DNA of 64,000 bases, from contig NZ_LPWA01000098.1 of assembly GCF_001510895.1 (NCBI RefSeq), forward strand, positions 62,001 through 126,000, in the 5' to 3' direction. Below are positions 1 through 9,955 of the stretch, in pieces (the stretch's first letter is position 1; the number at the start of each line of letters is the position of its first letter). Made by a program: the position numbers and the translations under genes. Under the pieces are notes generated by a model. That model saw only the letters and a program-made list of their open reading frames with translations. It was not told where the DNA came from and did no database searches. The stretch comes from Mesorhizobium loti. GTDB lineage: Bacteria; Pseudomonadota; Alphaproteobacteria; Rhizobiales; Rhizobiaceae.

Positions 1-210
1 CTGCCGCGATCATGGCCTATTGGTTCAGGCAATCATTGCGCAATTGCAGCATGCATCCGACGGCGGCGAACTGGTCGGCCTGCTCACCCACCATCTCGTA
101 CATGATGAATCGGCCTGGCTTTTCCTCGAGCGGCTGTTCACAGTCACCGCACGGACTGAAACCTGCGCATGGCTTCCGATCAGGACATTGATCGGGCGCA
201 GCGCCGGTAA

Positions 211-309
211 CGCAATTCCAGGAAAAGTGTGAGCGGTTTTCCGTTCGGAATTGCGTCCCAAAACAAGCAATTCCAGGAAAAGTGTGAGCGGTTTCCGTCC
301 GGAATTGCG
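211..309. repeat. Two tandem copies of a dispersed palindromic repeat
   Basis: Two near-identical units (211-255 and 267-309) each begin GCAATTCCAGGAAAAGTGTG and end CGGAATTGCG, so their ends are inverted repeats. They are separated by a short CAAAACAA-type linker. A third copy lies at 21142-21186. The unit is noncoding and typical of small intergenic repeats of rhizobia. Short reading frames in positions 1-337 cross these repeats and are not credible genes; no other feature was seen there. Confidence 0.8.
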
Positions 310-337
310 TCAAAACAAGGAGATAGAGGAAAATAGC

Positions 338-1192
338 TCAGCGCTTTTTGTGCAATGAGACTGGAAATTTGAGCGTCTGGCCATCCCGCGCGGCAAAAGC
401 GCCGGCAAACCTGTCTTTGGCCAGTTTCTCGATCTCGTCCAGTTCCTCGTCGGTGCGTGTCGGATCGTGGTGAATCAGCGCAAGCCCCCGCGCACCGGCT
501 GCCTCGCAGAGCTTGACGCCCTGTTGCCAGGTCGAGTGCCCGTTACCGCGACGGCGTTCCATTTCCTCCTCGGTGTAGGTGCAATCGTAAATGACGAGGT
601 CGGCATCTTCGATCAGGTCGAGCACCGCCTGATCGAGTTTGTCCGGCTCGTGCTCGGTGTCTGTGATCACCGCCACGACGCGGCCGCCCCATTCGACCCG
701 GTAACCTATACAGCCGCCCGGATGGAAAAGGCTGCCGGTTCGGACCACCACCCCTTCGCGCGGCCGAAGCACGTCCCCGGATACGAAATCGCGGCAGTCG
801 AGGCTTGCCTTGCAAACATCCATTTTCACCGGGAACCACGGCGGCCGCATGAACTCATCGACCATCTGCCGGGTCGTCATGCGTCCTGCAAGATGCCCGG
901 ACCAAAGCGTAACCTTGACGCTCCGGTCATAGATCGGAGCAAAAGACGGCAGCCCGATGATGTGATCGTAGTGGCAATGGGTGAAAAGCAGGTCGAAATC
1001 GTTCACGCCCGACGCCCGCAGCGCCCAGCCGGCAGGCCGTATGCCAGAGCCCGCGTCGAACAGAAGCGTATGCTTGCCGCATCGCATCTCAATGCAGATT
1101 GTGTTGCCGCCATAGCGAGAGAATTCTGGCCCCGATACCGAAATGCTGCCGCGCACGCCCCAAAACCTGACCAGGAAAACGTCGTCGTCCAT
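338..1192 (-). CDS. MBL-fold metallo-hydrolase (beta-lactamase superfamily)
   Basis: A 284-residue metallo-beta-lactamase-fold hydrolase. The N-terminus (VRFWGVRGSISV, then YGGNT) is typical of the phosphodiesterase-like/RNase Z-like branch. The metal motif HxHxDH is visible as HCHYDH at residues 72-77, followed by a later HPGG and further His and Asp ligands. No signal peptide is seen, so it is probably cytosolic. The ATG at 1190-1192 begins directly at the conserved N-terminus. On the same strand upstream lie a cyclic-nucleotide-binding protein and a split ABC exporter, and the three may form one transcription unit. The substrate cannot be told; a cyclic nucleotide or phosphodiester is a guess from the neighbouring cNMP domain. 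Confidence 0.85.
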   Translation of the reverse strand: MDDDVFLVRFWGVRGSISVSGPEFSRYGGNTICIEMRCGKHTLLFDAGSGIRPAGWALRASGVNDFDLLFTHCHYDHIIGLPSFAPIYDRSVKVTLWSGHLAGRMTTRQMVDEFMRPPWFPVKMDVCKASLDCRDFVSGDVLRPREGVVVRTGSLFHPGGCIGYRVEWGGRVVAVITDTEHEPDKLDQAVLDLIEDADLVIYDCTYTEEEMERRRGNGHSTWQQGVKLCEAAGARGLALIHHDPTRTDEELDEIEKLAKDRFAGAFAARDGQTLKFPVSLHKKR

Positions 1193-1324
1193 GCTAGCCC
1201 TTCGCAGTGCCCTCGCCCATCGTAGCCAAACAACTGCAGCTAGGCGAGACAGGTTTCTCCGGGTGATATTCTCAGCAAGACGCCAGTGCCATCACGACAG
1301 CGAGGATTGATCGCACGTCATTCG

Positions 1325-1774
1325 TTATTTGGCGATTCGTGCGTCGATCAGATCCGCTGTCGTATGGCTTAGGCGATCGGCAAGAACCCGCAATATCTCG
1401 ATGGTCATTTCCGGGAACTCCTTCATAAGCCTCAGAAAATGATCCTTGCGGATTCTCAAGGCTTCCAGCGGACTTGCCGCTCTGACGGTGGCGGTGCGGG
1501 AGCTGTTGCACAATATGGCGATCTCGCCAACAATCGAATTTGGCACCAGTTCGGCAACTTTTATCGGTCCGCTGTCGGAATCGACCAGAATATCCGCCCT
1601 GCCTGAAAGGATGACATAGGCGGCGTCTCCCTCGTCGCCCTGCCGGAAAAGGATCTGGCCGGCGCTGTAGCTCACGCGATCGGAGGTGAACGCAAGCAGC
1701 TTGAGCTTTGTGGGCTCGATGCCAGAGAACAAGGGAACGCGTTGCAGCATTCCAACTTCATCCTTGAGCAGCAT
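1325..1774 (-). CDS. Single-domain cyclic nucleotide-binding (Crp-like) protein
   Basis: About 149 residues made almost wholly of one cNMP-binding beta-roll: LFSGIEPTKLKLLAF, then GQILFRQGDEGDAAYVILSG, then a phosphate-binding-cassette region (VGEIAILCNSSRTATVRA). There is no DNA-binding helix-turn-helix after it, so it is not a Crp/Fnr transcription factor; it more likely acts as a sensor subunit. The ATG at 1774 is preferred because GAGG lies eight bases upstream; a TTG at 1789 is possible. It sits between an MBL hydrolase gene and an ABC exporter gene on the same strand, which suggests cyclic-nucleotide control of the transporter. That link is inferred. Confidence 0.8.
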   Translation of the reverse strand: MLLKDEVGMLQRVPLFSGIEPTKLKLLAFTSDRVSYSAGQILFRQGDEGDAAYVILSGRADILVDSDSGPIKVAELVPNSIVGEIAILCNSSRTATVRAASPLEALRIRKDHFLRLMKEFPEMTIEILRVLADRLSHTTADLIDARIAK

Positions 1775-1875
1775 TGTCGCAAACCTCAAAATTCGCGTTT
1801 GCCAGACTAGATCAACGGACGCTTAGATGAAATCAATTCCCACCGGCAGAATGATCCCATCTGATGCCCGTTGCT

Positions 1876-4589
1876 CTACGACAGCAGTTCCTTGAAGATA
1901 CCCGTCCCTGCCAAAAGTGTCTCGTGTGTTCCGTCTTCCACCAATTGACCCGCGTCGAAGACGATAACGCGATCGAACATCATCCCCATTGCCGGATTCG
2001 TCACGACCCACACAATTGCCGGCGAATGGCCGTCGCACCTGGCTTCCTCGAGCACGTTTCGCAGCACCTTTTCCTGCACGCGCTGGTCGAGCGCCGACAG
2101 CGGCCGGTTGAGAATGAGAAAATCAGGACGCTTGAGCAAGGCCCGGGCAACGTCGAGCTTCTGTCGCTGTCCCGCGGTCAGCCGCCTGCCGCCGGCACCG
2201 ACGTTGAAGTCCAGGCCGACATCCAGAAGTTCGGCATAAAGCCCCAGTTCGTCAAGAATGTCATAGACGATGGACCGTATGCGGTCCGGCGCGTCGGGAT
2301 GGTTGTTGCCCACACGCCCGAACAGGACATTATCCATGACGGTGGCCGCGGCAATGTATTTGCCAGGATCATACCGTTCGATCGCATTTTGCAGCTCGGG
2401 TGGCAGGTTTTCATAGAACGTGTTGCGTGCAGCGACGATCTTGCCCATGAGCTCGTCGCTCAGCAAGCCGAAGCGGTGCCGGGGCTCGATATAGGCAAAG
2501 CTTAAGCTGACGATCATGGCGCGGTCGTTCTCCGAAACCGCCTCGTGGGGACGATTCTTGAGCCGTTGCAGCAAGGTTTCGTAGGTGGGTATCTCCTCGG
2601 CGCTCATGAAGGCGAGCTGCTGGAAGAACTGGTGATCGGGCGGCAGGTCGGCAAACAGCTCGATCGCCTGTTCGGCGATCTCCATGCCCATTTCGTAGAG
2701 TGTGCGGTCGAGGCCGGCTTGCCTCAGCACAGACGCAAAATAGGGATTGGCCGCGAGAGCCCTGTCGGCCAGCTCAGGGCCGGCGGCGGCGCCGAAGAGC
2801 AGGTTTTGGCCGATCGTTGCTTCCTTGTTGTAGGCGCCCGGTTCGAAAGGAACCACCAGTTCGCTCAGCCCTTCGCGTTCCAGCCGGGTTCGCAGCGCAG
2901 CACGCAGTTCGACGATCCGCCTGGCAAGCTCCGTGTGACGCGTGAGGTCGGCCGAAGAGCGCAAGCCGAGATCCAGAATGTCGCGTGACAGAACAACCGC
3001 GTCGAGCACCCGGCGCACGGCTTCAAACAGGTCGTGCGGGCCGGTGGCGCCGGCGGAAGCATAGTTGATCCAGTCGCTCTGGATATCGAGATCCGGATTG
3101 CCCGAGCGGCGCGCCTCGTCGATGTTCCAGCGCTGCTGGTCTGCCGCAGCACCCTCATAAGGCACCGACGTCAAAGGCGCATGCTTCAATCCGTAGAGCA
3201 GGTTGTCGCGGAGGCTTGCCTGGAACAGGAAAACATCCGACGAGGCGTAGGACATGCGCCGGCCGGTCACTGCTTCGGGGAGTTCAAGCAGGTCTCGGCG
3301 CCCGAAGCGACCCTTCCGCTGGCCGGCCAGTTCAGCCGCGCGAAGGCTTCTGCAAGCGCCTCCGCTCCGCCTGTTGCGGTACTGACCAGCGCCACCGTCT
3401 CACCCGGCTTGACCTGGAGAGAGATACGGTCGAGGAGCATTGCACCGCCATCGTCTGCTATGGATAGACTGATCGCCGACAGGGGGCTGGTCATCGGATC
3501 GGGATCGTCGATCGTCAATGCCCCGATTCTGGGCGCGATGAGACCCTCGACGGTGAACTGTTCAACGACCTGCTGATATTTGACCTGGACATCCTGCCGA
3601 TCCTGATCCCAGTCGATCAGTTCCTTCATCGGTCCGGGCAGGTCCTTGTAGGCGCCGATCACGGCCACGAGCTGGCCGACGTCCAGCCGCCCCTGAATGA
3701 CCAGGTACCCGCCGATCATGTAGAATAGAAAGGGCGTGAGCTGCGCGAGAAAATTGTTGAGGAACTTCACCATGAATTTCCATTGGTAAAGATCAAAGCG
3801 GATCTTAAAGATGAGCCCTAGCCGTGCAGCTATGTCGGCGCGCTCGTAGTTTGATGTATCGTGGACGTGAACCGCACCGATGCCGTCGACGATTTCGCCA
3901 ACCCGGCCCGAAAGCGCGCGCGCCGTCAACTGCCGTTTGCGCCCGAGCACGATCAGCCGCCGGCGCATTCGCGGGATGAGCACGATCTGGATCGCCACGA
4001 TCACAACCGCTATCATTCCGAGCCAGAAGTTCTGAACCATGATGAACAGCATGGCCGTCAGCGCCTGGCCGCCGAGCAGCACCGGCTGCAGGAAGGCATC
4101 GCCGATGAAGCCGCCAAGCGGCTCCACCTCGTCCTTCACCATGGTCGCCACTTCGGCGGATTTCACCCGCTTAAAGTAAACCGGCGGAAACCGCAGCACA
4201 CGATCGACCAGATCGAAGCGGATACGCCGCAGCATGCGTTCGCCGAGGCGGCCCTTGTAGGTGTTGATGTAGAGTTTGAACAGGCCGTTGATGATGACTA
4301 GCAAGAGGAACACAAGGCTCAGGGCAAACAGCGTCGCCGTGCGGTCGAGCTGAAAACCGGAGAAGAACTGCACCTCTCCAATGAACGGCAGGTTGTAGTG
4401 TAGCCTCATGAATGACTGGGTCGCGCCCGGCTGCTCGAAGCCCTTGCCTTGGATCGGGCCGTTGACGATCAGCTTCGGCAGGTCGAAGGACATGAAATAC
4501 GGGATCATCGAAAGCAGGACGATCATCAATATCCAGAGCTGCTGCTTCTTGGTGTGCGTCCAGATATAGCGGGCTAGGCTGGGTTCCAT
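1876..4589 (-). pseudogene. ABC transporter (TMD plus split, degenerate ATPase), frameshifted
   Basis: One ABC protein of about 900 residues appears as two reading frames, 4589-3267 and 3270-1876. The first carries an N-terminal six-helix exporter domain and the start of an ATPase domain. The second resumes at the Q-loop region (SYASSDVFLFQASLRDNL). Between them, near 3285, reading the shifted frame gives GGRDLLELPEAVTGRRMSY, so one missing G (GG to G) explains the break. The ATPase is unusual. The Walker A region reads STATGGAEALAE rather than GxxGxGKST, the signature is LTAGQ, and Walker B ends in LILNRP instead of LLDEP. A long insert separates Q-loop and signature. It is probably an exporter-like protein with weak or no ATP hydrolysis. 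The start at 4589 (MEPSLARYIW) was chosen because homologous-looking sequence begins there. Confidence 0.75.
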
Positions 4590-5046
4590 ATGCGACCGCG
4601 GATCCTTCAGTTGGAAGGTTGCAGGGTGGAAAAGCACCTGTTGGCGAATGGCGTACCGGCAATTTCTTCGTCGCCGACGACAAGCTCGAAGTGCATGGAA
4701 ATTGTCCTGCGCTCAACGATGGAAGGAACCTGCGAGGCGGCGCGGTTCAGTTCCGGCGCATGGTCGATGACAACGACATGGGCAGTGCTGGTGAGCGAAG
4801 GAAGCAGTTGGCCAACCGGTTCGCGGCTTCCGTAGGATTTTGGCGAATAGCCAAGCAGCATGGGTCCGCAACCGCGCGGCTGACGCTGATGGATGCACGC
4901 CGATGGTCCGGACAGATGCAACAGGCTCTCTCCGGCACCGGGCAATGGCGAAGCGGCTTGCAGCATTTTCACGTCCGCGAATCAACCAGCCTTGCGGGAG
5001 GCAAGATTGCGTTGTGTCGCCCGAAATCCCAACATACAAGACGAAT
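4590..5046. other. Intergenic stretch without a supported gene
   Basis: Between the ABC gene and the divergent methyltransferase gene. A minus-strand frame (4607-4972) and overlapping plus-strand frames are open, but none shows a recognisable domain or a clear ribosome-binding site. It probably contains the divergent promoters. Confidence 0.4.
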
Positions 5047-5721
5047 ATGATGGATGTCACGCAACCACGCAATGTCGGCATGGACTGGCACGAGCAAGCC
5101 TTGGACCTCACGCGGGGCATTGCTGCCTACGTCAACTGCCCTCTCGTGGCAGGGCTGGCGCGCGTCATCGCCAAGCATCCGAAGGCCGATATCGCCAACG
5201 CCTTCAACCACAAGCAGGTCGCCTGCAAGATGTGGGCGCTCGACAGGCTGTTCGAAAGCTACGGCGGCCGGTTCGGGCGCATATGGATTCTGGGTGGATG
5301 GTACGGCGTATTGCCGGCAATGCTTTTCAACGACGCCCGCTTCGACGCGGCCGCAGTTGATAGCATCGACATCGATCCCGAAGTCGCGCCGGTCGCCCGG
5401 ACCCTCAACCGGGATGCCGGCGACCGGTTCCGGGCGCTGACGGCAGATATGTACGCGGTTGACTATGCGGCCGGGCGGCCCGACCTGATCGTCAATACGA
5501 GTTGCGAACACATAGCCGATCTGCCCGCCTGGCTTGCTCTGCTTCCGCGGGGCACGAATGTGCTGCTGCAATCGAACGATTATTTCAGCGAGCCGACGCA
5601 CATCAATTGCGTGGCTTCACTTGCAGCCTTCGAAGCGATGGCGGCGCTACGGGAGGTGCGGTTCTCGGGCGAACTGCCGACAAAAAATTATACGCGCTTC
5701 ATGCTGATTGGAGCCGTTTGA
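5047..5721 (+). CDS. Class I SAM-dependent methyltransferase-like protein
   Basis: About 224 residues from the ATG at 5047. The open frame extends further upstream (to 4840), but that part is low-complexity and lacks family character. A Rossmann-like core is visible: IWILGGWYGVLPAMLF matches the glycine-rich SAM-binding loop, VDSIDIDPE supplies the acidic residue at the end of strand 2, and LIVNTSCEHI occupies the motif IV position. The glycine loop is GGWYG rather than GxGxG. It is transcribed away from the ABC gene and converges on the glycosyltransferase operon. The substrate is unknown; sugar or lipid modification is suggested only by the neighbours. Confidence 0.65.
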   Translation: MMDVTQPRNVGMDWHEQALDLTRGIAAYVNCPLVAGLARVIAKHPKADIANAFNHKQVACKMWALDRLFESYGGRFGRIWILGGWYGVLPAMLFNDARFDAAAVDSIDIDPEVAPVARTLNRDAGDRFRALTADMYAVDYAAGRPDLIVNTSCEHIADLPAWLALLPRGTNVLLQSNDYFSEPTHINCVASLAAFEAMAALREVRFSGELPTKNYTRFMLIGAV

Positions 5722-5780
5722 TGCATTTCGCCCAAGAGTCCGTAGCGTTCTTGGGACAACATACATAAAAACAAAGACTT

Positions 5781-5860
5781 AAAGCGCGTCACCTGAATCC
5801 GTTTCAACGCGACGCGCTTTAAGGCGCATGGAGCGAACCTGAAAGATCGCGACGCGCTTT
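5781..5860. repeat. Hairpin repeat AAAGCGCGTC...GACGCGCTTT, possible bidirectional terminator
   Basis: AAAGCGCGTC (5781-5790) pairs with GACGCGCTTT (5811-5820), and the right arm is repeated at 5851-5860. It lies between two convergent genes (ends 5721 and 5859). It is preceded by an AAAAACAAAGACTT linker like that found beside the repeats at 309 and 21186, so it is probably the second module of the same composite repeat. Confidence 0.6.
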
Positions 5861-7055
5861 AGCATCCAGCGGCTGTTTGATCATGAGCCTTTCCGGAATC
5901 GGGCCCCGCTTTTAGGGACCATGTTCGATATCGCTCGCGCAGGATTTGCGCCGACCGACCCGCGCCTTCCAGATCGAGACGATGCGCGGGCGGCATCGGT
6001 CCCACAAGCGCCTGTTTGATCGCATGCGCCAAACCTTCAGGCGTTAGGTCCTTTTCCATCAGCACCGTTGCAAGACCGAGTTCTTCGAGGATCAGGGCGC
6101 GTACCGTCTGTTCGGTTTCCCCGCCGGCTGCAAACGGAACGAGCAGGGAGCGACAACCCGCGCGCAGGACATCGCAGACCGTGTTGTAACCCGCCTGCGA
6201 GACCGACAGGCGGGCGCCGGTCAGGAGGCTGGCGAAATCCTCGCGGAACCGGAAGATGGACAAACTCGGCGTGGCATCGCGCGCGATCACGTCAAACTCG
6301 TCTTTCGGCAGGTTTGGGCCGGTGATCAAACACCATTTCCAAGCGTTGTTGGCATTCCGCGCCGCTGCGATGGTGGAACTGACAAGGCTCTTTCCGGCAG
6401 CCCCGCCGCCAACCGACACCAGAACGTCGAAGCGCTCGGAGGCCGCGGGCGGTGGCGGCGCGGCAACGAGTCCTGTGTAGGTAACCTCCGCCCTGATCGC
6501 CCCAGCCAGTGGAAATGTCTTGTCGATGGTTGCGAAAGCCGGATCACCGTGGACCATGACAAGGTCGAAATGCTTGTTGATGAGATCGACCGTTTCCTCG
6601 TTTCGGCCCGGCTTGACGCGCTCCTGAAGGATATCACGGACAGACGTCGCCAGCAGCGGTCTGGGTGACGTCGCGTCGATGGCCTCGATCAGTGGCAAAA
6701 GTTCGAAACGCATCTGCCGGCGTCCAAATGGAAACGCCTCGATAATGACGATATCGGGCCTGCAATCCCGGAATGCCTGCAGCAGCATTTCTGAACGCCA
6801 CTTCTTGAAGGCATCGTCGATGGGTTTGCCCTGCAGGTCGACAAGTCCGGAAAATCCTTCATCACCGGAGGTGACAGGTGGCAGGGCTACAGATTTTACA
6901 CCCGGTCCTGGAAACCCCGCGATCGGCGCTCCGCCGGTCACCACGGTTACGTCAAACCCGTCATCGACCAGAGCCGCCGCAATGCGGCTGGCGCGCGCGA
7001 GATGGCCAATACCGAGGAGGTGCTGGACATAGAAGAAAGCGCGCAGTCGCTTCAT
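5859..7055 (-). CDS. Glycosyltransferase, MurG-like (GT-B, COG4671 type)
   Basis: About 398 residues. The N-terminus FYVQHLLGIGHLARASRIAAAL is the GxGHxxR-type donor/acceptor loop of MurG-like GT-B enzymes. The C-terminal half has VLVSVGGGAAGKSL and SQAGYNTVCDVLRAGC, the UDP-sugar-binding region. The ATG at 7055 overlaps the stop of the upstream gene (ATGA), which fixes the start better than the GTG at 7070. It is the last of three overlapping glycosyltransferase genes and resembles the first one (8298-9512), so the two probably arose by duplication. The acceptor cannot be deduced; a cell-surface or secreted glycan is likely. Confidence 0.85.
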   Translation of the reverse strand: MKRLRAFFYVQHLLGIGHLARASRIAAALVDDGFDVTVVTGGAPIAGFPGPGVKSVALPPVTSGDEGFSGLVDLQGKPIDDAFKKWRSEMLLQAFRDCRPDIVIIEAFPFGRRQMRFELLPLIEAIDATSPRPLLATSVRDILQERVKPGRNEETVDLINKHFDLVMVHGDPAFATIDKTFPLAGAIRAEVTYTGLVAAPPPPAASERFDVLVSVGGGAAGKSLVSSTIAAARNANNAWKWCLITGPNLPKDEFDVIARDATPSLSIFRFREDFASLLTGARLSVSQAGYNTVCDVLRAGCRSLLVPFAAGGETEQTVRALILEELGLATVLMEKDLTPEGLAHAIKQALVGPMPPAHRLDLEGAGRSAQILRERYRTWSLKAGPDSGKAHDQTAAGC

Positions 7056-8296
7056 TCGGCGGCCCGCCACTCCCGCTCGAACAGCTCCTTGAGCTGTCCA
7101 ATGCTTGCCGTATGATCGAAATTGCCGCGCACGCGCCGCTCTGCGGCCTCGCCGAGGCGGGCGCGCAGCACGGGATCACGGATCAGGCGCTCCAGCGCCT
7201 CTGCCAGGGCAACTGGGTTTTCCGTCGGAACCAGCAGCCCGGTTTCATCCGGCGATAAAAGCTCCGGCACGCCGGAAATATCGGTCGACACACAGGCAAG
7301 CCGCTGGCTAGCCGCCTCCACCAGAACATTCGGCAGACCGTCCCGGTCGCCATTCGCGGTGATCCTGCAGGCCAGGGCGAAGATGTCGGCGCGGCGGTAG
7401 TGCTCAAGCACCTCCTCCTGCGCAAGCGCGCCTTTCCAGGAGACACGACTGTCCAGGCCGAGCTTCTGCGCCAGCGCCTTGAGCCGTTCCAGTTCCTCGC
7501 CGCCACCGATATGCTCGAAACGCCACGCCAAATCACCAGGCAAGAGGGCAAGGGCCTCCAGCAAGGTATCGTAACCTTTCTTTTCAACGGCGCGCCCAAC
7601 ACTCAAAACGATAACCGGTTCGTCCGGCGCCGAGCCGTCACGCTCTTTCCGCGCCTCGCCGAAACTGCCGAAGCGATCAAGGTCCAGCCCATGGTAGCTC
7701 AGATGCACAGGCGACTTGCCGTTGGCGAGTTCTTTCAGACGGTCGAAACCGGTTTTCGTGCAAGTGACCGTCCAGCGCGCCGAGGAAAGCTTGCCAGCCA
7801 GATCCCAATCCGCCGAAGTCCAGATGTCCTTGGCATGGGCCGAGCAACTCCAAGGCAGGCCACGAAGCTGGCTGGCATAGCGCGTCACCGATGCCGGCGT
7901 GTGCGCGAAATGTGCATGCAGCCAGGCCGCGCCTTCCGGCCATTCGGCCGCCAGCACGAGCGCTTGGCCGAAGCGGCGCACGCGATTGCGTGTGAAGTCG
8001 CGGGGGATATCGGTAGCCAGCGATCCGAGCGCGCGCCAGAAGCCCGGCCGCAGCAGATAAGCAAACAGCGAGCGAACCACGCGCAGCGGCTCTTCATGCA
8101 GATATTCCGGCAGATAGTGGACGGGCGCTTTGATCTCGTCATGCACGGGCTGGCGTTTTGCGTCGGTCGGCCGCCTGAGCGCGACGAGTATCAGGTCGAA
8201 CCCCGCACGCTCCAGACCGAGCAGTTCCTGCGCGATGAAGGTTTCCGACAGCCGCGGATATCCCTTCAGAACCACGACGATCTTGCGGTGCTGCAA
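7052..8296 (-). CDS. Glycosyltransferase family 4
   Basis: A 414-residue GT-B glycosyltransferase. It starts with VVVLKGYPRLSETFIAQEL, typical of GT4 enzymes acting on exopolysaccharide. The C-terminal GT1/GT4 domain contains VLSVGRAVEKKGYDTLLEAL, then NGDRDGLPNVLVEAAS with the EX7E-type region, and GVPELLSPDETGLLVPTENP. The start is TTG at 8296, one base after the stop of the upstream gene, with GAAGG about eleven bases before it. It shares a four-base overlap with the next gene, so translation is coupled. Sugar donor and product are unknown. Confidence 0.88.
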   Translation of the reverse strand: MQHRKIVVVLKGYPRLSETFIAQELLGLERAGFDLILVALRRPTDAKRQPVHDEIKAPVHYLPEYLHEEPLRVVRSLFAYLLRPGFWRALGSLATDIPRDFTRNRVRRFGQALVLAAEWPEGAAWLHAHFAHTPASVTRYASQLRGLPWSCSAHAKDIWTSADWDLAGKLSSARWTVTCTKTGFDRLKELANGKSPVHLSYHGLDLDRFGSFGEARKERDGSAPDEPVIVLSVGRAVEKKGYDTLLEALALLPGDLAWRFEHIGGGEELERLKALAQKLGLDSRVSWKGALAQEEVLEHYRRADIFALACRITANGDRDGLPNVLVEAASQRLACVSTDISGVPELLSPDETGLLVPTENPVALAEALERLIRDPVLRARLGEAAERRVRGNFDHTASIGQLKELFEREWRAAE

Positions 8297-8297
8297 C

Positions 8298-9512
8298 TCA
8301 GTTCATGCCTTCAATGACCGAAAGGTGGTGGCCGGCCCGCCGGTCGAGCAGTTCCGCGACGATTTGGGAAATGTGAGGCAGCCCTTCCAGCGTCAGATGC
8401 GGATTGCTCTGCGATGGGCGGGGCCGGTCCGGCAACACCTCCAGTGCATCGGCAAACCGCTGGGAATCCTCGGCTTCCTCCGGCAAAAGCATCTCGATGA
8501 GGCCGAGTTCGGCTGCGCGCCGTGCTCGGATCAGTTGTTCCTCGCGGGGCTCGACGCGCGGCACGATCAGCGCCGGCTTGTCGAAAGACAGTATCTCGCA
8601 ATAGGTGTTGTAACCGCCCATCGCCACGACCGCCCTGGCGCCGGCAATCAGTTCTTCCATGCGGTTGTCGAAGTCGATGATCTTGATATAGGGGATCTTG
8701 GCCCCCTTCTTGCGCAGCTTGTTGCGCTTGCGCGCCGGCATGTAAGGCCCAAGCACGATCAGCGCCCTATGCTGCAATTGCGGATCCTGCTGATAGGCGT
8801 CGATGACGTCGTGGATCAGGTCGGCGCCGTCACCGCCGCCACCGGTGGTAACGAGGATATAGTCGCCCTCGGGCCGGTGGCCGGGCAACTCGTTCTGCGG
8901 CAGGCTCCGTTGCAGGAAACCGACGAACTTCATCTTTGCACTGACAGCCGGCGGCACATCCAGGCCGGTCAACGGATCGTAGAAATCCGGCGGACCATAG
9001 ACCCAGACCTTGTCGTAGAACAGGCCTATCTTGCGCATCACGTCCCTGCGCTCCCACTCTGCTTCGAGCAGATGCGGCGCGTCCATCACCTCGCGCAGGC
9101 CAAGCACGAGCGTGGTGCCTCGCGTCTTGAGGTAGGACAGCGTGTCCTCGATCTCACCGCGCAGGCCGAGCGGTTCCTTGTCGACGATGAAGATATCCGG
9201 CCGGAAGGTCTCGGCTGTGTGGCGGATGATCGACTGGCGCATCCTTAGCGTTTCATGCAGATCGATATCCTTTTCCAGCGAGGTGTATTCGCCGTTGCGC
9301 AACTTGATGACGCTGGGGATCTTCACGAAGTCGACACGGGCGCGGTAGTCGAAGGCGCCGGCGATAGTCGCACCCGAAATGATAAGCACCTGAAGTCCGC
9401 GGAAATCCTCGACCAGCGAATGCGCGATCGTCCGGCAGCGCTGCAAGTGGCCGAGCCCGAACGTGTCGTGGCTGTACATGAGAATTCGAGCGTCTTGTAC
9501 GTGCTGGGTCAT
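8298..9512 (-). CDS. Glycosyltransferase, MurG-like (COG4671 type)
   Basis: 404 residues. The N-terminus MYSHDTFGLGHLQRCRTIAH is the typical opening of this predicted glycosyltransferase family. Further on come ILVTTGGGGDGADLI (nucleotide-sugar site) and VAMGGYNTYCEILSFDKPALIVPR (C-terminal donor-binding loop). It is first in a three-gene minus-strand operon and related to the third gene. No membrane segment is evident, so it probably acts at the cytoplasmic face of the membrane. Only a weak GAAAGA precedes the ATG. Confidence 0.87.
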   Translation of the reverse strand: MTQHVQDARILMYSHDTFGLGHLQRCRTIAHSLVEDFRGLQVLIISGATIAGAFDYRARVDFVKIPSVIKLRNGEYTSLEKDIDLHETLRMRQSIIRHTAETFRPDIFIVDKEPLGLRGEIEDTLSYLKTRGTTLVLGLREVMDAPHLLEAEWERRDVMRKIGLFYDKVWVYGPPDFYDPLTGLDVPPAVSAKMKFVGFLQRSLPQNELPGHRPEGDYILVTTGGGGDGADLIHDVIDAYQQDPQLQHRALIVLGPYMPARKRNKLRKKGAKIPYIKIIDFDNRMEELIAGARAVVAMGGYNTYCEILSFDKPALIVPRVEPREEQLIRARRAAELGLIEMLLPEEAEDSQRFADALEVLPDRPRPSQSNPHLTLEGLPHISQIVAELLDRRAGHHLSVIEGMN

Positions 9513-9955
9513 TGTTGAACGTCTTTCAGAATTCTCGCGTTGAGAACCGTGGGCGATCCGGCAGGATTCGAAACCACCCTCGCGGGTCTACCGACCTGTT
9601 TTGAAACATGAGGGCGCAATTTTCAATTTGTATTAGTCGAGGGGGTCCATACGCTAAAGTCAGGAGGCTGCGTCTGCTCAGCTGCCATGCGCATCAGTCC
9701 TTTCGGTTAGGAACGCCTGCCGCCGCCGATCGCTTTGTCCAGTTCACGGCCACGAAGGCGATTTCGGCGTAGAGCGTCTAAAGGCCTGGTCGAGGTCGGA
9801 ATGCCCTGCTCCCGGTGGCTAAATAAACGCTGCCAAGTACCCGGCGCAACTCGGAACGACGACGTCTTGCACCGCAACCTCGGTTTCTTCAAGGTAGGGC
9901 AACAACGGATACAGATGTCGTTGCTTGCCGATTTGACCGGAAGGCTAACAGCGCG
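9513..9955. other. Divergent intergenic region
   Basis: About 440 bases between the glycosyltransferase operon (leftward) and the mscS-like gene (rightward). It should carry both promoters. An open frame on the minus strand (9707-10189) is an antisense shadow of the mscS gene. No conserved box was recognised. Confidence 0.4.

Noticed and set aside
17-313. Short open frames on both strands
   Set aside because: They run through the palindromic repeats, are low in coding character and have no homologous motif.
467-1225. 252-aa plus-strand frame
   Set aside because: Exact antisense shadow of the MBL hydrolase, which has clear metal motifs.
4607-4972. 121-aa minus-strand frame before the ABC gene
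   Set aside because: No domain, no ribosome-binding site and overlapping alternative frames; kept only as an intergenic note.
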